A stretch of 64,000 nt of DNA from Kolteria novifilia (GCA_007748055.1 CP036279.1:4154001-4218000); one strand, 5' to 3'; numbered from the stretch's first letter, positions 1 to 8,940 are shown. Program-made: numbers and translations. Notes: generated by a model not told the origin, from the sequence alone.

Positions 1-1153
1 CGACAAACTCGTTGCCGTCGGGAAGCGGGACGCGGGCGACTTGCTCGACGTAGCCGCCGTCCTTGATCGCTTCGACGAAACGAGCATAGATTTCGTTCAT
101 CGAGTCGATTTCGGCGAACCGCTGGTCGAGGGGGACGAGCTCAAAGTGAAGTTTGGGATCGAGGTCTTTCCAGTAGCCGACGACGCCGACACTCTTACCC
201 TTCTGGCCAACCCACGTGATCAGCGTATCGCCGACCCACGTCGCTTCCTGGGTTGCGGAATCCTCGCTCTCGCTCTTACAGAGAATGAGACTGAAGAGTC
301 CGGGATGGTCCTTGGCGAGCGTTTCGGCCTCTTTCTCGGTCATGTAGCCGAGGAGAATGTTGACGTCGGCCATCTCCGCCTTGACCGACTCGGCGAGCTT
401 GTTGACCGCTTCCTTGGTCGGTCGGACCGAGACGCTCGGATCGGGCAGTTTGCCGACTTGGGAATCACCCATGAGCGAGGCGACCGCAACCTTGGTCTCG
501 CCGACTTGTTCGACTTTGACCGAGGGGATCGTCTCCTCCAGGATCATGTTGAAGTCGGCGTCCTTATGGACGAGGTTCCCCTGGAGCAGCTTCGTTTGAT
601 CGAGGTTGAGCGCCTGTCCGAGGACTTCATCGACCGACTGACCAAGGTCCTTGGTACCGACACCGATCGCGGGGTAGCCGAGCCGCTGAAGGGACTCGAG
701 GGCGTAGACGTAGCGAAGCGGCTCGAGCCGTCCGGACTTGCCGATGAGATCGCCAAGATCGACGGGAAGGACATCCCAGCCCTTTTCGTTGGCGAGGAAT
801 TCGAGCACGCCGCCAAGCCGAGGCAAACCCCCTTGCTGACCGGGACTGCATCCGCAAGGCCGCAGGTAGCCATGAAGCTCGCCGGTCAGCAGGAAGGCGG
901 CGTCGGGTTTCTGCTCGGGCCATTCGAGAAAGAGGGGTGCCGGCGCGAAGGCCTCCTTCTCGGCATCATGCTCGGCGACGTCCGCCACGACCGCGGGCCG
1001 GCGGGCAAACTCAATCGTGGCCGCGATGACCAACGCCGCGGCGAATCCGGCGAACGTCGCTCCAACCGCGCCTCCCAAGAGCAAGCCGCAAACGAACGGG
1101 CTGGCCGACTTGGCCACTTTCTCATCATCACTGACAGCGGTATCTCGCTCCAT
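1..1153 (-). CDS. Metallophosphatase / 5'-nucleotidase-like envelope protein (3' end outside window)
   Basis: The frame is open from an ATG at 1153 through the left edge, so at least 384 residues are visible and the C-terminus is missing. An AGGAAGG Shine-Dalgarno sequence lies about 9 nt before the ATG. Residues 20-45 form a hydrophobic segment, so the protein is membrane-anchored or exported. Around residue 85 is a LLTGELHGYLRPCGC motif, followed by GGLPRLGGVLEFL and LPVDLGDLIG. This layout matches the N-terminal metallophosphatase (UshA-like) domain of planctomycete proteins that often continue into a multihaem cytochrome c domain. The GELHG position corresponds to the metal-binding D-x-H motif, but the Asp is replaced by Glu here. 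The cytochrome part is expected from the family and is not seen. The gene lies downstream of the DUF1573 gene on the same strand, 445 bp away. Confidence 0.7.
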   Translation of the reverse strand, partial: MERDTAVSDDEKVAKSASPFVCGLLLGGAVGATFAGFAAALVIAATIEFARRPAVVADVAEHDAEKEAFAPAPLFLEWPEQKPDAAFLLTGELHGYLRPCGCSPGQQGGLPRLGGVLEFLANEKGWDVLPVDLGDLIGKSGRLEPLRYVYALESLQRLGYPAIGVGTKDLGQSVDEVLGQALNLDQTKLLQGNLVHKDADFNMILEETIPSVKVEQVGETKVAVASLMGDSQVGKLPDPSVSVRPTKEAVNKLAESVKAEMADVNILLGYMTEKEAETLAKDHPGLFSLILCKSESEDSATQEATWVGDTLITWVGQKGKSVGVVGYWKDLDPKLHFELVPLDQRFAEIDSMNEIYARFVEAIKDGGYVEQVARVPLPDGNEFV

Positions 1154-1598
1154 CGACCATCGCCTTCCTATAGCTTGGGCGTGCCAGGGAACTGACTTTC
1201 GATTTCGCGCCTCGAGTAAATCCGTGTTGGGAGGAGAGAGACGCTCGACCGCGTCGGAGTTGACGGGGATCGCGTCGCGAGGAGCCCCGCGACAGTCCTG
1301 TTTCGCCCGTCACTCTCTCCCATCAGAGGCAAATAGGGTCGTCCAAACGCCCTTCCGCTGCAAGAGAGGTTCCGGTCGCTTCACCCGAGAGTGGACGTTG
1401 GAGGCAGGCCGTTGGCCGATCCCGGGGTGATCCGGGCCGTGATGGCCGCCCCCCTAACCTATTGCTTGGCAAGGACAAGCAGCGGGCGACCTCAACGTGC
1501 CCCCACGATTCACCCCATGTCGGGGCAGCGGAGGAGTTCGGTTGCCGCGAACAAGGTTCCATCCCCACGCGAAGCACCTTCGGCCAGCGGTCCAAGGC
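1154..1598. other. Intergenic region, no gene recognised
   Basis: This stretch separates the DUF1573 gene from the metallophosphatase gene, both on the minus strand. The short open frames in it show no recognisable protein. I see no convincing promoter, terminator or structured RNA. Confidence 0.5.
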
Positions 1599-2693
1599 TT
1601 ACGTGCCGGCAACCTTCGCGTCGGACACCGCGCCGGCGACACGAATGATGATCAGTTCCTTTCCCTTGTCGTCGGAGATCACGACCCGGCCGGTGAAAGG
1701 TCCACTCGGCGCCTCGGTGGGAACCGACACCAGCAGTTTCCAGCGGCTCTTGAAGTCGCCGTCCTGCTCCAGCTTGTACTTGAGGAACTTCGGCTCAACA
1801 TTGGTGACCTTCAGCGGTCCGTCGTCGCCCAAGTCGCGAGCGAAGATGTCGACCCGCTTCTCGGTTCCCGTCTCCTGGGGAACCATCTTGAAGTTGATCT
1901 GCGTCGGCAGAAGCGTGATCGCTCCCTCGCAACGACCGTTGATGGTGACGGACCGATGCGGTTCGCCCTCGGCGTTGGTGTCGACGCCGAGGGTCTCCTC
2001 GAAGAAGCCGACGGGGAGCTTGTCGGCGACCGAGACGATCGCCCGCTTGCCCGACTTGGCGCCGAGCGACTCCATTTTCTCCTTGGGAATCGGCACGAGT
2101 TTGACGGCAAACCCCTTCGAGGAAATGACCGGCTTGGTCACTTCCAGGTCCTCCTTGAGGGTCGAGTAGATGTCGACCGCTTGCTCGACGTTGCGTCCCT
2201 CGGTGACGGTCCCGAAGTTGATCGAGGAGGGCTCGACCAGAACCTCCGGCCTGATGTCGAGATTGACGGAGAACCGCAGCTTCGGCATCTCCGGATCGTT
2301 GCTCATGAGGTCGGCCCAGAGCGAGTGGCTCCCGATGCGGTCCTGGGTATCCCATTTCAAGGTGAAGTTGGTGCTCTCGCCCGGTTGAAGCGTCGTGGTT
2401 TCGACAAACGACTCCGAGCAAGTGCACTTCTTCGGCCCCTTGGTCAGTTCCAGGGTAGCCTCTCCTTCGTTGGTGACCTTGAAGACCGATTCGCCCTTTT
2501 TCATCTGCGGGACGTTGGTCAGGTTCTCGAAGGTCGTCTCCGGCACCAGTCGCGGCTGCGGCCCGGTCGCCTCGCCGGGAGTCGCCGCTGTCGTCTGCGG
2601 TGCTTCTCTCAAGTCGGGATTCCAAACCGAAAGCGCCGTCGCGAGTCCAGTGAGCACCACGGTCGCACTGATCACCGTGACCCAAAACTTCAT
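1599..2693 (-). CDS. DUF1573 exported Ig-like (HYDIN/ASPM-type) protein
   Basis: The protein has 364 residues. An N-terminal signal or anchor segment (residues 3-22) is followed by a linker and then a DUF1573 domain at about 50-150. That domain has the typical pattern of F-x-N-x-G-x-A-x-L-x-L and KKCTCSESF, with the Cys pair of this family, and P-G-E-S-T-N-F-T-L-K-W. Further beta-sandwich repeats follow, with SINFGTVTEG near residue 160. GAGGAG stands 6 nt before the ATG. Members are thought to be periplasmic or surface adhesion/scaffold modules, and no enzymatic role is known. It follows the O-antigen ligase gene on the same strand after 122 bp, so a link to envelope assembly is plausible but inferred. 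Confidence 0.75.
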   Translation of the reverse strand: MKFWVTVISATVVLTGLATALSVWNPDLREAPQTTAATPGEATGPQPRLVPETTFENLTNVPQMKKGESVFKVTNEGEATLELTKGPKKCTCSESFVETTTLQPGESTNFTLKWDTQDRIGSHSLWADLMSNDPEMPKLRFSVNLDIRPEVLVEPSSINFGTVTEGRNVEQAVDIYSTLKEDLEVTKPVISSKGFAVKLVPIPKEKMESLGAKSGKRAIVSVADKLPVGFFEETLGVDTNAEGEPHRSVTINGRCEGAITLLPTQINFKMVPQETGTEKRVDIFARDLGDDGPLKVTNVEPKFLKYKLEQDGDFKSRWKLLVSVPTEAPSGPFTGRVVISDDKGKELIIIRVAGAVSDAKVAGT

Positions 2694-2815
2694 GGTCTAC
2701 TCCTCAGGTCGACGCGTCCACGATCGAAACGACTTGCCCGACCAAGCGGGCCTAGGAACAACGACGCGCCAGCGATATTGTCTCATGTGTCAATTGGAAA
2801 TTGGAAGAGCTACTC

Positions 2816-4999
2816 TCATGGTTCGACGAATTGTTCAGCCATTCGCCGCTGCGCCTCCGAGAGCTTTTTATCCGGGTGGGGCGTCCGGTCCAACTCCAGC
2901 GCCCGCTCGAACTCGTCCTTCGCCTTGTTCTTCTTCCCCAACAGCATCAGCGCTTCCGCGTATCCGAAACGATTGGCCGCGAGATTCGGGTAGCGGGCGA
3001 TGACCTCGTCCCACGACGCGACCGACTTCGCATAGCCCTGCCGATCCAACCCCATTTTACCCGCCGCCTGGTAGGTTTGCGCGAGCCCTCTGTGGTGGGC
3101 GGCGCGACGCGGATCGAGTTGGATCGCCCGTTTCCAAGCTAGCTCGGCCTGCCGATAGGCTTCCTGGGCCACGCCGCGATCCCGGGCCGAACGCTCCATC
3201 CGGGCCGTCTCGAGTTGCCCCAAGTGGGCCCAGTGGGAGGCATCGCCCGGCTGCGACTTCGCCAAGTATCGCTGGGCGGACGTCCGCCGCTCGAGAGCTC
3301 GCGAACCGCCCTCCATACTGATGCTACGGACCTCCGCGAGAATTCGATCGCGCTCGACGAGCGGAAAATAGAGCGTTTGCAGAAACATGCCCGCAAGGAT
3401 GAGCAATCCGACCGCCGTCGTCACTTGGTTCGAGAAGTTCGGTGACCAGTCCGAAATTCGGCCCGAACTGGCTGCCAAAAGAGCCCAACAGGGAAGCAAG
3501 AGCCCCGGATAGTTGATCCCTCCCGCCGCCAACCAGTGCACGTGCAGAGCAAGCGTTCCCGCGAAGACGGCCCGAGCGATCGGTTCCACACCTGCGTGCT
3601 CGAGGGAAGCGGTCTTCGCGGCGGCGCGAGCGCGGAACCCGGAGACGGCCACGAGCGCGAACGCCCAGAAGCCCATCCCGAGCCACCCCGCCCAGCCGGG
3701 AAACGCGAACCAAATGAGCATGACAGCGGCGAGCACCACGCCCGCCCACCACCAGAGGGGCGTCCCTCCCGGCAACGTCGATGCGTCCGTGTCCGGAGAT
3801 TGGTCGTTTCGCTCCCACAGTTCTCGCAGCGCGAAGCCCAACGCCGCCAGGTACGCGACTAGGGCGACCGGCCCCGCGCCTGCGAGCAACTCCAGGACGA
3901 AATTGTGCGGATCGCGGATTTCCTCGCTGGAAAAGGGAAGCTTGTGCTCCAAGTAGGCACTGCCGAAATTGCCGAATCCGGTGCCAAAGAGAGGATGATC
4001 TTCGATGACGCCGAGCGTTCCCCACCACCACTCGGCACGGTAGCGAAGCGACTTTGACGATTCGACGATGACCAGCCAATCGAAAACCCCAACAAGGGAG
4101 AGCATCGCGACCGCGAGGCCGAGTCCCAATCCCGCGAGCAGGAGCCAGCGACGCCAAGGCCACAGGACGCGCACGCCCCGTGGATGAAAGACCGCCATCA
4201 CCCCCAGCCCGCAGAGCGCCGCCAGCCACGCTGAGCGACTTCTGGTCAGTAATAGCCCCATCAGCACGATGGCAACAGCGATCCCGACGCCGGCGAGACG
4301 CCAGGGTCGAGTCGGCCAGCGCCATGCGAGTTCCGCGGCCGCGACGAGTAGCGGGAGACCAAGAACCAGGAGCCCCGCCAACGAATTCGGATGCCCGAAC
4401 GTCCCGTAGGCTTCGGGGGCGTAGAGGCGGTCGCGAAAGAGTCGTTCCTCGCCGCTGCCCGGGGCGATGCCCATCATCTCGATCTCGGCGAGGACGTCGG
4501 GGTGGCGCTCTTCGTACATCTTGCGAAGGCGCGGGTGTTCGACCCCGACTTGCCAGCAGGCGATCAGCGACTGCGTCAACGCGAGCGAGACGACCAGCCC
4601 CGCCATCGGCATGGGTGAGGTTCGCCCCGTTTGTTGCCGCAGAAAGAGCAGCAGCATCCCGGCGCCAACCCATTCCCACAGGAGGATTTTGGCGGGAAAC
4701 TGGTACGCCGCCGAGAGCGTGCTGACCGCGATCGCCCCCAGGAGGACGCCCCAACTCCACGTGACGGCTCCCGGTTTCGGGCCCTTCGCCCCGGCGATCC
4801 AACACGCGAGCGCGATCAGCCCGAGCGACATCTCGAGCAGGATGAAGATCACCCCGCTGCCGTCGGCGGCATCCTCGGAGGGATAAAAAGTCCGACCAGC
4901 CACGATGGCGACTGCGAGCGCCAGGCCAATCGCCGCAAGCCGCCCGCCCATCCGCTCCATGGGATCGGGGGAAGCCGGCCGCTCCGCTCCCCGCTTCAC
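2816..4999 (-). CDS. O-antigen ligase/polymerase family membrane protein with C-terminal TPR repeats
   Basis: The protein has 727 residues. About a dozen hydrophobic segments cover residues 15-560. The central region fits the Wzy_C/O-antigen ligase family: a long periplasmic loop around residues 150-200, then GTFGHPNSLAGLLVLGLPLL, TRSRSAWLAALCGLGVM and HPLFGTGFGNFGSAYLEHKLP...DPHNFVLELLAGAG. These are hallmark Arg- and His-containing motifs for transfer of undecaprenyl-linked glycan. Residues 590-720 form three to four TPR helical pairs (AHLGQLETARM, HHRGLAQTYQAAGK, NRFGYAEALMLLGKKNKAKDEFERAL). Its ATG overlaps the TGA of the upstream WecA-like gene (ATGA at 4996-4999), which implies translational coupling. 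The likely role is polymerisation or ligation of an exported polysaccharide in the cytoplasmic membrane. Confidence 0.82.
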   Translation of the reverse strand: MKRGAERPASPDPMERMGGRLAAIGLALAVAIVAGRTFYPSEDAADGSGVIFILLEMSLGLIALACWIAGAKGPKPGAVTWSWGVLLGAIAVSTLSAAYQFPAKILLWEWVGAGMLLLFLRQQTGRTSPMPMAGLVVSLALTQSLIACWQVGVEHPRLRKMYEERHPDVLAEIEMMGIAPGSGEERLFRDRLYAPEAYGTFGHPNSLAGLLVLGLPLLVAAAELAWRWPTRPWRLAGVGIAVAIVLMGLLLTRSRSAWLAALCGLGVMAVFHPRGVRVLWPWRRWLLLAGLGLGLAVAMLSLVGVFDWLVIVESSKSLRYRAEWWWGTLGVIEDHPLFGTGFGNFGSAYLEHKLPFSSEEIRDPHNFVLELLAGAGPVALVAYLAALGFALRELWERNDQSPDTDASTLPGGTPLWWWAGVVLAAVMLIWFAFPGWAGWLGMGFWAFALVAVSGFRARAAAKTASLEHAGVEPIARAVFAGTLALHVHWLAAGGINYPGLLLPCWALLAASSGRISDWSPNFSNQVTTAVGLLILAGMFLQTLYFPLVERDRILAEVRSISMEGGSRALERRTSAQRYLAKSQPGDASHWAHLGQLETARMERSARDRGVAQEAYRQAELAWKRAIQLDPRRAAHHRGLAQTYQAAGKMGLDRQGYAKSVASWDEVIARYPNLAANRFGYAEALMLLGKKNKAKDEFERALELDRTPHPDKKLSEAQRRMAEQFVEP

Positions 5000-6165
5000 G
5001 GCGTCACCTCATCGCTCGGGATGTCCTTCGCGAGTTGCTCCTTCGGCGCCTCGTTTCGCTGAATCTCGGCCAACTGACGGTGGTAGGAGACGACTTCGAG
5101 AATCGCCAGGACTCCCAAGATGCCGACGACTTGCATCACGACCAACCACCCCGCCCCCGGCCGGAGGAAATAGAGCAACACGCCCCCAAGTCCGGTCGTC
5201 ACCGTCACCAGATAGATGAGCAAGACCGCCTCGGGCCGCTTGAAGCCAAGGGCGACAAGCCGATGCGATAGGTGCTGACGATCGGGCTGAAACGGGCTCT
5301 TTCCCTGAAGCAACCGCAAACAGACCACCACCGTCACGTCATAGATGGGAACCGCGAGGACGCAGAGGGGAGCGAGGACCGTGACGTGGTTGAATCCTTC
5401 GACGTGGTAGGTCGCCACGATGGTGAGGGTCGCGATCCAGAAGCCGACGAAATTGCTGCCGGCATCACCCATGAAAATGCGCGCCGGCGTCCAATTAAAG
5501 CAAAGAAAGCCCAGAAGAGCCCCCAAAAGGATCAAAAAACCACCCAAAATGAACCAAGACTGAACAAAAAAGGCGATCGCCGCGAGCAATCCCGACGCGC
5601 ACGCCGCCACGCCGCCCGAAAGTCCGTCCATGTTGTCGAGAAAGTTGAACGCGTTGGTCAGTCCCACAATCCACAGAATCGTCAGCGGGATGGTCAGCCA
5701 CCACGCGTCGACATGGATCGTTAGCCGCACGCCAAACCAGATGAGAACAAGCGTCAGCACGACTTCCAGCCCCAGGCGAACCCGCCAGCCGAGCCCGTCG
5801 CGGCGCCAGTCGTCGGTCAACCCGGCCGCCATCTGAATCGTCGCAAGTGTCAACAGGAAAAGGAGTATCGGCGTCCTTGCCAACACCCCGGCGGCATGAA
5901 CGCTGACCGCTTCGGGGAGAATCGTGCCCACGGACGGCACCAAATGGACCAACCCGCAACCAAGGACGACGACCAAGAAACAGAGGACGACGCTGAGATA
6001 GATCGCCACACCGCCGCCGAGGGGGGTCGCTTTGGCGTGGCCCTTGTGCGTTCCGCCGGGCCGATCGACGAGCCCCCAGCGAGGAGCCGCGGAGATCAAC
6101 CATCGGCTCAGGCCCCACGAGCAGCCGAAGGAGAGCAGAAACGCCGCGGATAACGCAAGGAGCAT
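4996..6165 (-). CDS. WecA/MraY-family undecaprenyl-phosphate phospho-N-acetylhexosamine transferase
   Basis: From the ATG at 6165 the protein has 389 residues. A longer in-frame start at 6288 adds 41 residues without membrane character, so the shorter form is preferred. About ten transmembrane segments carry the family signatures: RPGGTHKGHAKATPLGGG near the N-terminus, NAFNFLDNMDGLSGG (Asp-rich catalytic loop), RIFMGDAGSNFVGF, and PDRQHLSHRLVALGF. The last corresponds to the HIHHRL loop that separates the WecA type from MraY. It should transfer a sugar-1-phosphate from a UDP-sugar to undecaprenyl phosphate on the cytoplasmic face, starting a surface glycan. The sugar specificity cannot be read from the sequence. 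It is coupled by ATGA overlap to the O-antigen ligase gene. Confidence 0.85.
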   Translation of the reverse strand: MLLALSAAFLLSFGCSWGLSRWLISAAPRWGLVDRPGGTHKGHAKATPLGGGVAIYLSVVLCFLVVVLGCGLVHLVPSVGTILPEAVSVHAAGVLARTPILLFLLTLATIQMAAGLTDDWRRDGLGWRVRLGLEVVLTLVLIWFGVRLTIHVDAWWLTIPLTILWIVGLTNAFNFLDNMDGLSGGVAACASGLLAAIAFFVQSWFILGGFLILLGALLGFLCFNWTPARIFMGDAGSNFVGFWIATLTIVATYHVEGFNHVTVLAPLCVLAVPIYDVTVVVCLRLLQGKSPFQPDRQHLSHRLVALGFKRPEAVLLIYLVTVTTGLGGVLLYFLRPGAGWLVVMQVVGILGVLAILEVVSYHRQLAEIQRNEAPKEQLAKDIPSDEVTP

Positions 6166-6214
6166 GCTAGTGCTTTGGTCCAACTTGAAGTTTGTGTCGG
6201 CGTCGCCCGAACGC

Positions 6215-6250
6215 TTTGGCACTGGCTGGCAAGCAGCCAGTGGCACTCGA
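6215..6250. repeat. Dispersed palindrome of the TGGCTGGCAAGCAGCCA type
   Basis: A near-perfect inverted repeat, GGCACTGGCTGG / CAGCCAGTGGC, lies between the WecA-like gene and the next gene upstream. Similar core sequences occur at about 16240, 17227 and 43812-43838. All are intergenic, which fits a REP-like dispersed repeat. Confidence 0.6.
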
Positions 6251-6324
6251 GCATTCACATGAACCAGTACGTTAGCGCTTTGGCCCATCCACTTGGTCGG
6301 GTGGCATCGGCGACGGCGAGAAAC

Positions 6325-7041
6325 TTAGCCCCAAATGGCCGTGATAAAGAGCGTCCATACGGCCGCGATCGCCTCGCGCAGGTTGATCTTCGATTTGCCC
6401 TGCTTTCGATTGACGAACATGATCGGGATCTCGCGAATCCGACAGCCGACGCGGTGGCAATGATAAAGGAATTCCTCTTGAAAGGCGTAGCCCCGCGAAC
6501 GAATCCGACCGAAATCGATCTCCTTGATCTTCGAAAGTCGGTAGCACCGGTACGCTCCACTGCAATCGCGAGCCGGAACCCGCAAGAGGCAGCGTGTGTA
6601 GAGGTTGATGCACCGACTCATCATCAAGCGCATCATCCCCCAACCGACGAATCCGCCTCCCTCGACGTAGCGACTGCCGATCACCACGTCGGCTTCGTTC
6701 ATCGTCTCGAGGATCGTCGGCAAGTACTGCGGATGATGACTGAAGTCGCCATCCATGTTCAGCAGGTAGTCGTAGTTCCCTTCGAAGGCGATGGAAAACG
6801 CCTCCATGATCGCCGTTCCCAGTCCGAGCTTGCCCGCCCGGTGATGGACGCGCACGCGGGGCTCGCGGCGTGCGACCTCGTCGGCGATCTGGCCCGTGCC
6901 ATCGGGCGAGTTGTCGTCCACCACCAAGACGTCCAACCCGTCATCGGTGCGCAGAATCGCCTCGATGAGGCTCTCGATGTTGTCCTTCTCGTTGTACGTG
7001 GGAATCGAAACGAGAGTGCGGGGAGAAGTAGGGTCTTGCAT
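6325..7041 (-). CDS. Family 2 glycosyltransferase, polyprenol-phosphate mannosyltransferase (DPM1)-like
   Basis: The start at 7041 gives 238 residues and has GAGG about 6 nt before it. An in-frame ATG at 7104 would add 21 residues that do not fit the family. GT-A fold motifs are clear: TLVSIPTYNEKDNIESLI at the start of the domain, VVDDNSPDGTG, LGLGTAIMEAF, NMDGDFSHHP (the D-x-D metal site), VIGSRYVEGG and DCSGAYRCYR. The length and the lack of C-terminal membrane helices match the soluble DPM1 type, which moves mannose (or another sugar) from GDP/UDP-sugar to a polyprenyl phosphate. It sits between the sulfatase and the WecA-like gene, which supports a role in making a surface glycan. Confidence 0.85.
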   Translation of the reverse strand: MQDPTSPRTLVSIPTYNEKDNIESLIEAILRTDDGLDVLVVDDNSPDGTGQIADEVARREPRVRVHHRAGKLGLGTAIMEAFSIAFEGNYDYLLNMDGDFSHHPQYLPTILETMNEADVVIGSRYVEGGGFVGWGMMRLMMSRCINLYTRCLLRVPARDCSGAYRCYRLSKIKEIDFGRIRSRGYAFQEEFLYHCHRVGCRIREIPIMFVNRKQGKSKINLREAIAAVWTLFITAIWG

Positions 7042-7194
7042 TCGTCCTCGGCGTGCGTCGCTCCCGCGAAAGACCTCAGCGCCGCGCGGAAGAATGGTCG
7101 TCACTTCGGATGGTGAGCTCGTCGCGACACCACCTCCAGTCGCCCTCGAATCCCCCCTCGCGGAGAGGAGATCGTGGTCGCGACAGGGGTTAGT

Positions 7195-8940
7195 CTACGG
7201 CAGGGAACTCTTTTTTCCGCTCTCCTCGGCGGATCGGTACTGACGAAAGTCCGCCAGCACCGGGTCGTCGGTCTCGGCGAGGTACTCGCGCATCCGCTCC
7301 CGATAGGCGGCGAGTTGCTTCGCGTACGCGGGATCCTCGATCAAATTCTTCCGCGCATCGGGATCGTTTTGGTAGTCGTAGAACTCCTCGGGTACGCGGT
7401 GCAGAAAGAGGTCGACGCGCTCGGCGATCTTCGGATCATCGCTGGCGGCGGAATGCATCGCCTTCATGGTCCGTCCACTTTGGGATTCGTTCTTAAAGAC
7501 GAGTTTCCCATCCGACCAGGGGTTGAAGATGTAGCCGAAACGAGCCCCCTGCACCGCCCGCATGGGGTAGTCGCGCTTGCCGGCGGTTCGGTGGAACTGG
7601 GCGAACATGTCCTTCCTGGACTTGCCGTCGTCGGTTCCCTCAAGGAGCGGCGCGAAGGATCGACCATCGACACCCTCCAGTGGAGGCATCCCGAGGGCGT
7701 CCAAGACGGTTGGTGTCAAATCGATGCCGCTGATCACATGACCGCGATCGACCGCGCCGGCCTTCGTCTTCCCCGGCCAACGAACGATCCACGGCGTGCG
7801 CAGCGAATGCTGGTAACAGTTCGTCTTCGCGAAGGGGAGCGGCATCCCGTGATCGGAGAGGAACATCACCAGCGTCCGCTCCCGCAGGCCGGCGTCGTCG
7901 AGGGCCTCGAGGACGGCGCCAACGATCTGGTCGGCGCGATGGACGGAGGTGTAGTACTCGGCGATTTCCTGCCGTACCTCAGGGAGATCGGGGAGAAACC
8001 CCGGCACGGTAACCTCGTCAGGTTCGTACGCGTCGGCGACCTCGGGAAAGAGAGAGCGCGGCCTCTTGTTCTTGCGATTCTTGTTTTTCTTGCCGCCGGA
8101 AGCCTTGGCCCGCTCCTGGGCGCTGCCCGCGAAGGGACGGTGGGGATCCTGGGAGTTCGCCATCAAGAAGAACGGCTTGCCCTCTCGCTTGGCTTTCTCG
8201 AAGAAGCGCTCCGAAGCCTCTCGATAGAGCTTGGGATCCCGGCCGACTCGGAGCGATCCCGCGTCGACGACGACATCCCATGCCTCCGACCGGCTCGGCA
8301 AGACGTGTGGAACTTTTGCGAGGATCCCCGTCAAGTAACCAGCGTCGTGGAGCGATTCGAGCAGGGTCGGGACGCCCCGGTCGATCGGCTCGAATCCCTC
8401 GGCGCCGTTGCGATGGGGATAGCGGCCGGTCATCCACACGGCGCGACAGGGCTGACAAACGGCGATGTTGACGTAGCCCTGATCGAACCTTAGCCCCTCC
8501 CGTGCGAGCCGATCGATGTTCGGCGTGATGTCGGGGACGGCACAACCGTGAACCCCGAGCGAGTCCCAATTCATGTCATCGACGGTGATCAGCAGGAAAC
8601 TAGTCCGCGTGGGCGGGTCGTCGGCCCGCAGTTGATCGGCCGAGCTGAAGACCAAGAGCGTGAGGAAGGCAGCAAGGAGGTAGCGGGTCGTTCGCGGACT
8701 CCGAAAGAGGGCCGACTTGTCACCGTCGTCCCCCCGTGAGGGTGCGGAGGAGTTGGACTTTCGTGGCTTGGAAGAGCCCCCCTCCTTCTCCCCCTTGGAC
8801 AAGGGGGAGCAATCAGAAAGTCCCTTGGACAAGGGGGAGCAATCGGAAAGTCCCTTGGGCAAGGGGGAACGATCGGAGTGATGAATCCCTGAAAGCCCAT
8901 AGCATCGGTGTGTTCGCGGACTGTGGAGCACTGTTCTCAT
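7195..8940 (-). CDS. Exported sulfatase with a disrupted N-terminus
   Basis: The protein has 581 residues. The sulfatase fold begins at about residue 113 (SFLLITVDDMNWDSLGVHG, with the metal-binding Asp pair). The formylglycine motif is C-Q-P-C-R at Cys162, followed by TGRYPHRNG. Later metal/substrate motifs include SDHGMPLPFAKTN and GIDLTPTVLDALG. A good signal peptide (RYLLAAFLTLLVFSSADQLRA) lies at residues 85-106, not at the N-terminus. Between the only available ATG (8940) and this signal lies an insertion of about 74 codons containing three 10-residue repeats of the form LSDCSPLSKG. No in-frame ATG, GTG or TTG exists between the repeats and the signal peptide. The enzyme probably acts on sulfated polysaccharides, but its export may be impaired. 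Confidence 0.85.
   Translation of the reverse strand: MRTVLHSPRTHRCYGLSGIHHSDRSPLPKGLSDCSPLSKGLSDCSPLSKGEKEGGSSKPRKSNSSAPSRGDDGDKSALFRSPRTTRYLLAAFLTLLVFSSADQLRADDPPTRTSFLLITVDDMNWDSLGVHGCAVPDITPNIDRLAREGLRFDQGYVNIAVCQPCRAVWMTGRYPHRNGAEGFEPIDRGVPTLLESLHDAGYLTGILAKVPHVLPSRSEAWDVVVDAGSLRVGRDPKLYREASERFFEKAKREGKPFFLMANSQDPHRPFAGSAQERAKASGGKKNKNRKNKRPRSLFPEVADAYEPDEVTVPGFLPDLPEVRQEIAEYYTSVHRADQIVGAVLEALDDAGLRERTLVMFLSDHGMPLPFAKTNCYQHSLRTPWIVRWPGKTKAGAVDRGHVISGIDLTPTVLDALGMPPLEGVDGRSFAPLLEGTDDGKSRKDMFAQFHRTAGKRDYPMRAVQGARFGYIFNPWSDGKLVFKNESQSGRTMKAMHSAASDDPKIAERVDLFLHRVPEEFYDYQNDPDARKNLIEDPAYAKQLAAYRERMREYLAETDDPVLADFRQYRSAEESGKKSSLP
8701..8922. repeat. 222-bp in-frame insertion carrying a palindromic 30-bp tandem repeat
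   Basis: The 11-bp sequence AGTCCGCGAAC (minus-strand sense) occurs at 8922-8912 and again at 8700-8690, exactly 222 bp apart. Between them are three 30-bp tandem units at 8791-8820, 8821-8850 and 8851-8880. Each contains the palindrome CCCTTGGACAAGGG or a one-base variant. Joining the two copies of the direct repeat restores a normal start plus signal peptide (MRTVLHSPRTTRYLLAAF), so the segment looks like a later insertion in the sulfatase gene. Confidence 0.75.

Noticed and set aside
41-1195. 384-codon plus-strand ORF at the left edge
   Set aside because: The minus strand is open through the edge with a signal anchor and metallophosphatase motifs. The plus-strand product shows no motif.
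1497-2993. 498-codon plus-strand ORF
   Set aside because: It lies opposite the DUF1573 gene and has Asp/Arg/Leu-rich shadow composition without any family motif.
7174-8493. 439-codon plus-strand ORF
   Set aside because: It is antisense to the sulfatase, which carries formylglycine and metal motifs on the minus strand.
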